NCBI GenBank assembly: GCA_030428405.1
Contig: JAUIEH010000132.1
Location: forward strand, 1 to 7,158
Reading direction: 5' to 3'
Length of the DNA stretch: 7,158 nt
Origin: Alphaproteobacteria bacterium
GTDB lineage: Bacteria > Pseudomonadota > Alphaproteobacteria > Caulobacterales > Maricaulaceae
This document shows positions 6,012-7,158 of this stretch, piece by piece. The notes beneath the pieces are model-generated. The model searched no databases. It had not been told where the DNA came from and saw only the letters and a program-made list of their open reading frames with translations. The translations under genes and the position numbers were made by a program. Position 1 is the stretch's first letter, and the number at the start of each line of letters is the position of its first letter.

Positions 6012-6443
6012 ATGGGTACGCTGATGTCAAATATTCGGAGTCTGAGCGCCGCAGCACTTGCGGCGGCCTCGCTCGCCTCGACGGGCGCAATGGCGTGCGA
6101 CTTCCGGGCCGATGGTGCGGCTCTGGACACCGCGCACGTCGTCGGCGCCCCGCTCTACGACATGGACGGCGCCACGGGTCTCGTCATTACTGATGTCGCC
6201 GTCGACCAGCGCGGCGCCTTTTCGGGCGTGATGGTCGCAACGCCGGCGCTAGACCGGCTGCACTTCATCGACGCGCAGGATCTCGTGATCGACGCCTCGA
6301 TTGAGGACGACCCGATGGTCGCCACGCGCATTGAGCGCATGGATCTGCCCGCAATCTTGCGCGCAGCATCAACCTATAGCGGTCACGCTTCGGCGCATTC
6401 GTGCCGCGCAAACGATGGCGCGTCGTCGATCGCCACGAGCTAA
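6012..6443 (+). CDS. Small exported protein with PRC-barrel-like segment
   Basis: This is a 143-aa protein. Residues 5-28 form a Sec signal peptide: a short basic start (SNIR), an Ala/Leu-rich core and an AMA cleavage site before Cys29. A standard lipobox is absent, so it is probably periplasmic rather than a lipoprotein. The mature part contains 'VVGAPLYDMDGATGLVITDV' (43-62), followed by 'VDQRGAFSGVMV'. This resembles the first strands of PRC-barrel domains (Gx.vyD.dG...G.i.dv..d..G.v..v.v). The match is weak and made by eye. Two cysteines remain in the mature protein (C29, C131). Neither the ATG at 6012 nor the one at 6024 has a good ribosome site; 6012 gives the longer form. The gene stands alone between the phyR terminator and its own terminator. 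A one-mismatch EcfG-like promoter suggests, but does not show, stress control. Confidence 0.75.
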   Translation: MGTLMSNIRSLSAAALAAASLASTGAMACDFRADGAALDTAHVVGAPLYDMDGATGLVITDVAVDQRGAFSGVMVATPALDRLHFIDAQDLVIDASIEDDPMVATRIERMDLPAILRAASTYSGHASAHSCRANDGASSIATS

Positions 6444-6467
6444 ACGCACCGTCTCGATTGCATGAAC

Positions 6468-6500
6468 AAACGGGCCGGCGGTCGCGCCGGCCCGTTTTCT
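6468..6500 (+). terminator. Rho-independent terminator, possibly bidirectional
   Basis: A perfect 10-bp GC stem (6471-6480 with 6485-6494, 4-nt loop GTCG) is followed by TTTTCT and preceded by AAA, which extends the pairing. It lies 27 bp after the stop of the exported-protein gene. On the minus strand it directly follows the TAG (6499-6501) of the small gene from the right. There its T-run is interrupted (GTTTGTTC), so termination in that direction is probably weaker. Confidence 0.88.
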
Positions 6501-6726
6501 ATTCCGACCTGGCGTCTGGGTTTGAAGCGCCGCCGTCACTCATGGAAATCGACATGACGAGATCGGCCAGGGCCGCGCCGACTGCGTCTTGTCGCGGCGG
6601 GAGGCATCGGGCGCGCAACTCGTCCCAATTGATCCAGCTGCGCATTGGCGTGGCGCGCTCATCGCCGGTTGGCGATCGTTCGCCGCCTTGCTCGAACTGA
6701 TGCGGTTCCCGCCCGTCAGTTTTCAT
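6499..6726 (-). CDS. Small polar protein of unknown family, coupled to the sigma-like gene
   Basis: I do not recognise this 75-aa protein. The start at 6726 is strongly supported by AGGAGG eight bases upstream; the frame is open eight codons further, but without a site. It overlaps the end of the sigma-like gene by 11 bp, a layout common for ECF sigma / anti-sigma pairs and for coupled partners. The N-terminal 27 residues are polar and probably disordered. The middle, 'PMRSWINWDELRARCLPPRQ' (27-46) followed by 'DAVGAALADLVMSISM', could form two helices, and the tail (63-75) is polar. Overall shape (disordered, two helices, disordered) and size are like NepR, but the NepR EPxP linker is absent, so no family assignment is made. 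No membrane segment is evident, although 48-60 is hydrophobic. The stop lies against the terminator at 6468-6500. Confidence 0.65.
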   Translation of the reverse strand: MKTDGREPHQFEQGGERSPTGDERATPMRSWINWDELRARCLPPRQDAVGAALADLVMSISMSDGGASNPDARSE

Positions 6727-7150
6727 GAAGGTCCCCTCCTGCGCCCGCACCTTCTACGATCGAGCGAGCGCGCAACGCGCTCCGCAATAGTTCCTCTGCA
6801 GAGCGGCCTGCGATGAACGAGGCGTCGTCCGGCTCGATTTGCTCAACGATCAGCAATGCCAGCGCCTCGCGCTCGCGATATGGCAAGCCTCGAACCGCCA
6901 ATAAGAGCCTGTCGTCATGCGGCGCTGGTTCGCCTGCCGGCTCAGTTGAGCAACGCCGAAACGCGTCGATCGCAAAGCGATAGAGCAATTTCGGCATGCG
7001 TTCGGGCTCGCTCGCAGCGAGCGCCCAGCGCTTCAGCGCGATTTCTTCAAGCAGCGCTGCGTCCGCTGTCGCGCCGTCCAGTCCGAGCACGCGCCCGAGA
7101 CGGCGAAGTTTTGGCAGCGTCGAAAACGCCGCCGTCAGCTGTGCGTCCAT
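6716..7150 (-). CDS. Degenerate ECF sigma-like protein (stand-alone sigma-like domain)
   Basis: This 144-aa protein runs from the ATG at 7150. The frame continues upstream to the window edge (8 bp), so a longer N-terminus cannot be excluded. Residues 11-66 follow ECF region 2: 'TLPKLRRLGRVLG', 'ATADAALLEEIALKRW' (27-42, against 'ATAEDIAQEAVMKAW' in EcfG) and 'PKLLYRFAIDAFRR' (53-66). Residues 80-134 align to EcfG region 4 without gaps: 'LPYREREALALLI' (89-101) and 'SAEELLRSALRARSIVE' (117-133). The usual region 2.2 acidic/Gln motif and the recognition-helix pattern 'GTVKSRVSRAR' are lost; 'S-x-E-E-L' resembles the PhyR sigma-like domain (SEDEL) instead. At 144 aa it is short for a sigma factor. 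It could be a divergent sigma factor or a PhyR-like sigma mimic without a receiver. It overlaps the downstream small gene by 11 bp. Confidence 0.7.
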   Translation of the reverse strand: MDAQLTAAFSTLPKLRRLGRVLGLDGATADAALLEEIALKRWALAASEPERMPKLLYRFAIDAFRRCSTEPAGEPAPHDDRLLLAVRGLPYREREALALLIVEQIEPDDASFIAGRSAEELLRSALRARSIVEGAGAGGDLHEN

Positions 7151-7158
7151 ATCGCCCG

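Noticed and set aside
6401..6700. 99-aa plus-strand frame
   Set aside because: It crosses the strong terminator hairpin and lies antisense to the 75-aa gene, with no ribosome site.

Overview
This window holds a complete general stress response (GSR) core of an alphaproteobacterium. PhyR (+), NepR (-), the ECF sigma factor EcfG (-) and a HisKA_2 sensor kinase of the PhyK type (-) are contiguous. This set occurs only in Alphaproteobacteria. The order phyR / nepR-ecfG-phyK, with a periplasm-sensing PhyK-like kinase, is the arrangement known from Caulobacter, so a Caulobacterales or Hyphomonadaceae-like organism is my best inference. Base composition is GC-rich, and coding is dense on both strands.

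Layout, left to right. Positions 1-1275 (-) are a three-gene membrane operon: a DUF883 (ElaB/YqjD-type) tail-anchored protein, a small multi-pass membrane protein and the N-terminal part of a DUF2254 membrane protein that runs off the window. Divergent from it is an unrecognised 219-aa membrane protein (1450-2109, +), which converges on phyK (2119-3873, -). Then come ecfG (3857-4462, -) and nepR (4474-4689, -), a 365-bp divergent regulatory region (4690-5054), and phyR (5055-5849, +) with a strong terminator. Next is a small exported protein with a weak PRC-barrel resemblance (6012-6443, +) and its terminator. On the minus strand at the right edge is an overlapping pair: a degenerate sigma-like protein (6716-7150) and a 75-aa protein of unknown family (6499-6726).

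How it works together, by established GSR logic: stress activates the kinase, which phosphorylates the PhyR receiver. The sigma-like domain of PhyR then captures NepR, and EcfG is released to read promoters of the form GGAAC-N16/17-CGTT. Reading both strands I find four exact matches to this form, all with a 16-bp spacer. One lies before phyR. Two lie before nepR-ecfG-phyK and are near-duplicates of each other (22 of 26 bases). One lies before the DUF883/DUF2254 operon. The system therefore looks autoregulated on both arms, and the envelope operon is a likely local output. A fifth, one-mismatch match lies at the start of the exported-protein gene.

The least expected content is the right-edge pair. 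The 144-aa protein aligns without gaps to region 4 of EcfG but has lost the usual DNA-contact helix pattern, and its region 2 is degenerate. It looks more like the stand-alone sigma-like half of PhyR than a working sigma factor. It is followed, with an 11-bp overlap and a strong ribosome binding site, by a small polar protein. Whether this pair plugs into the NepR/EcfG partner switch is inference, but it is the best candidate here for an undescribed component.
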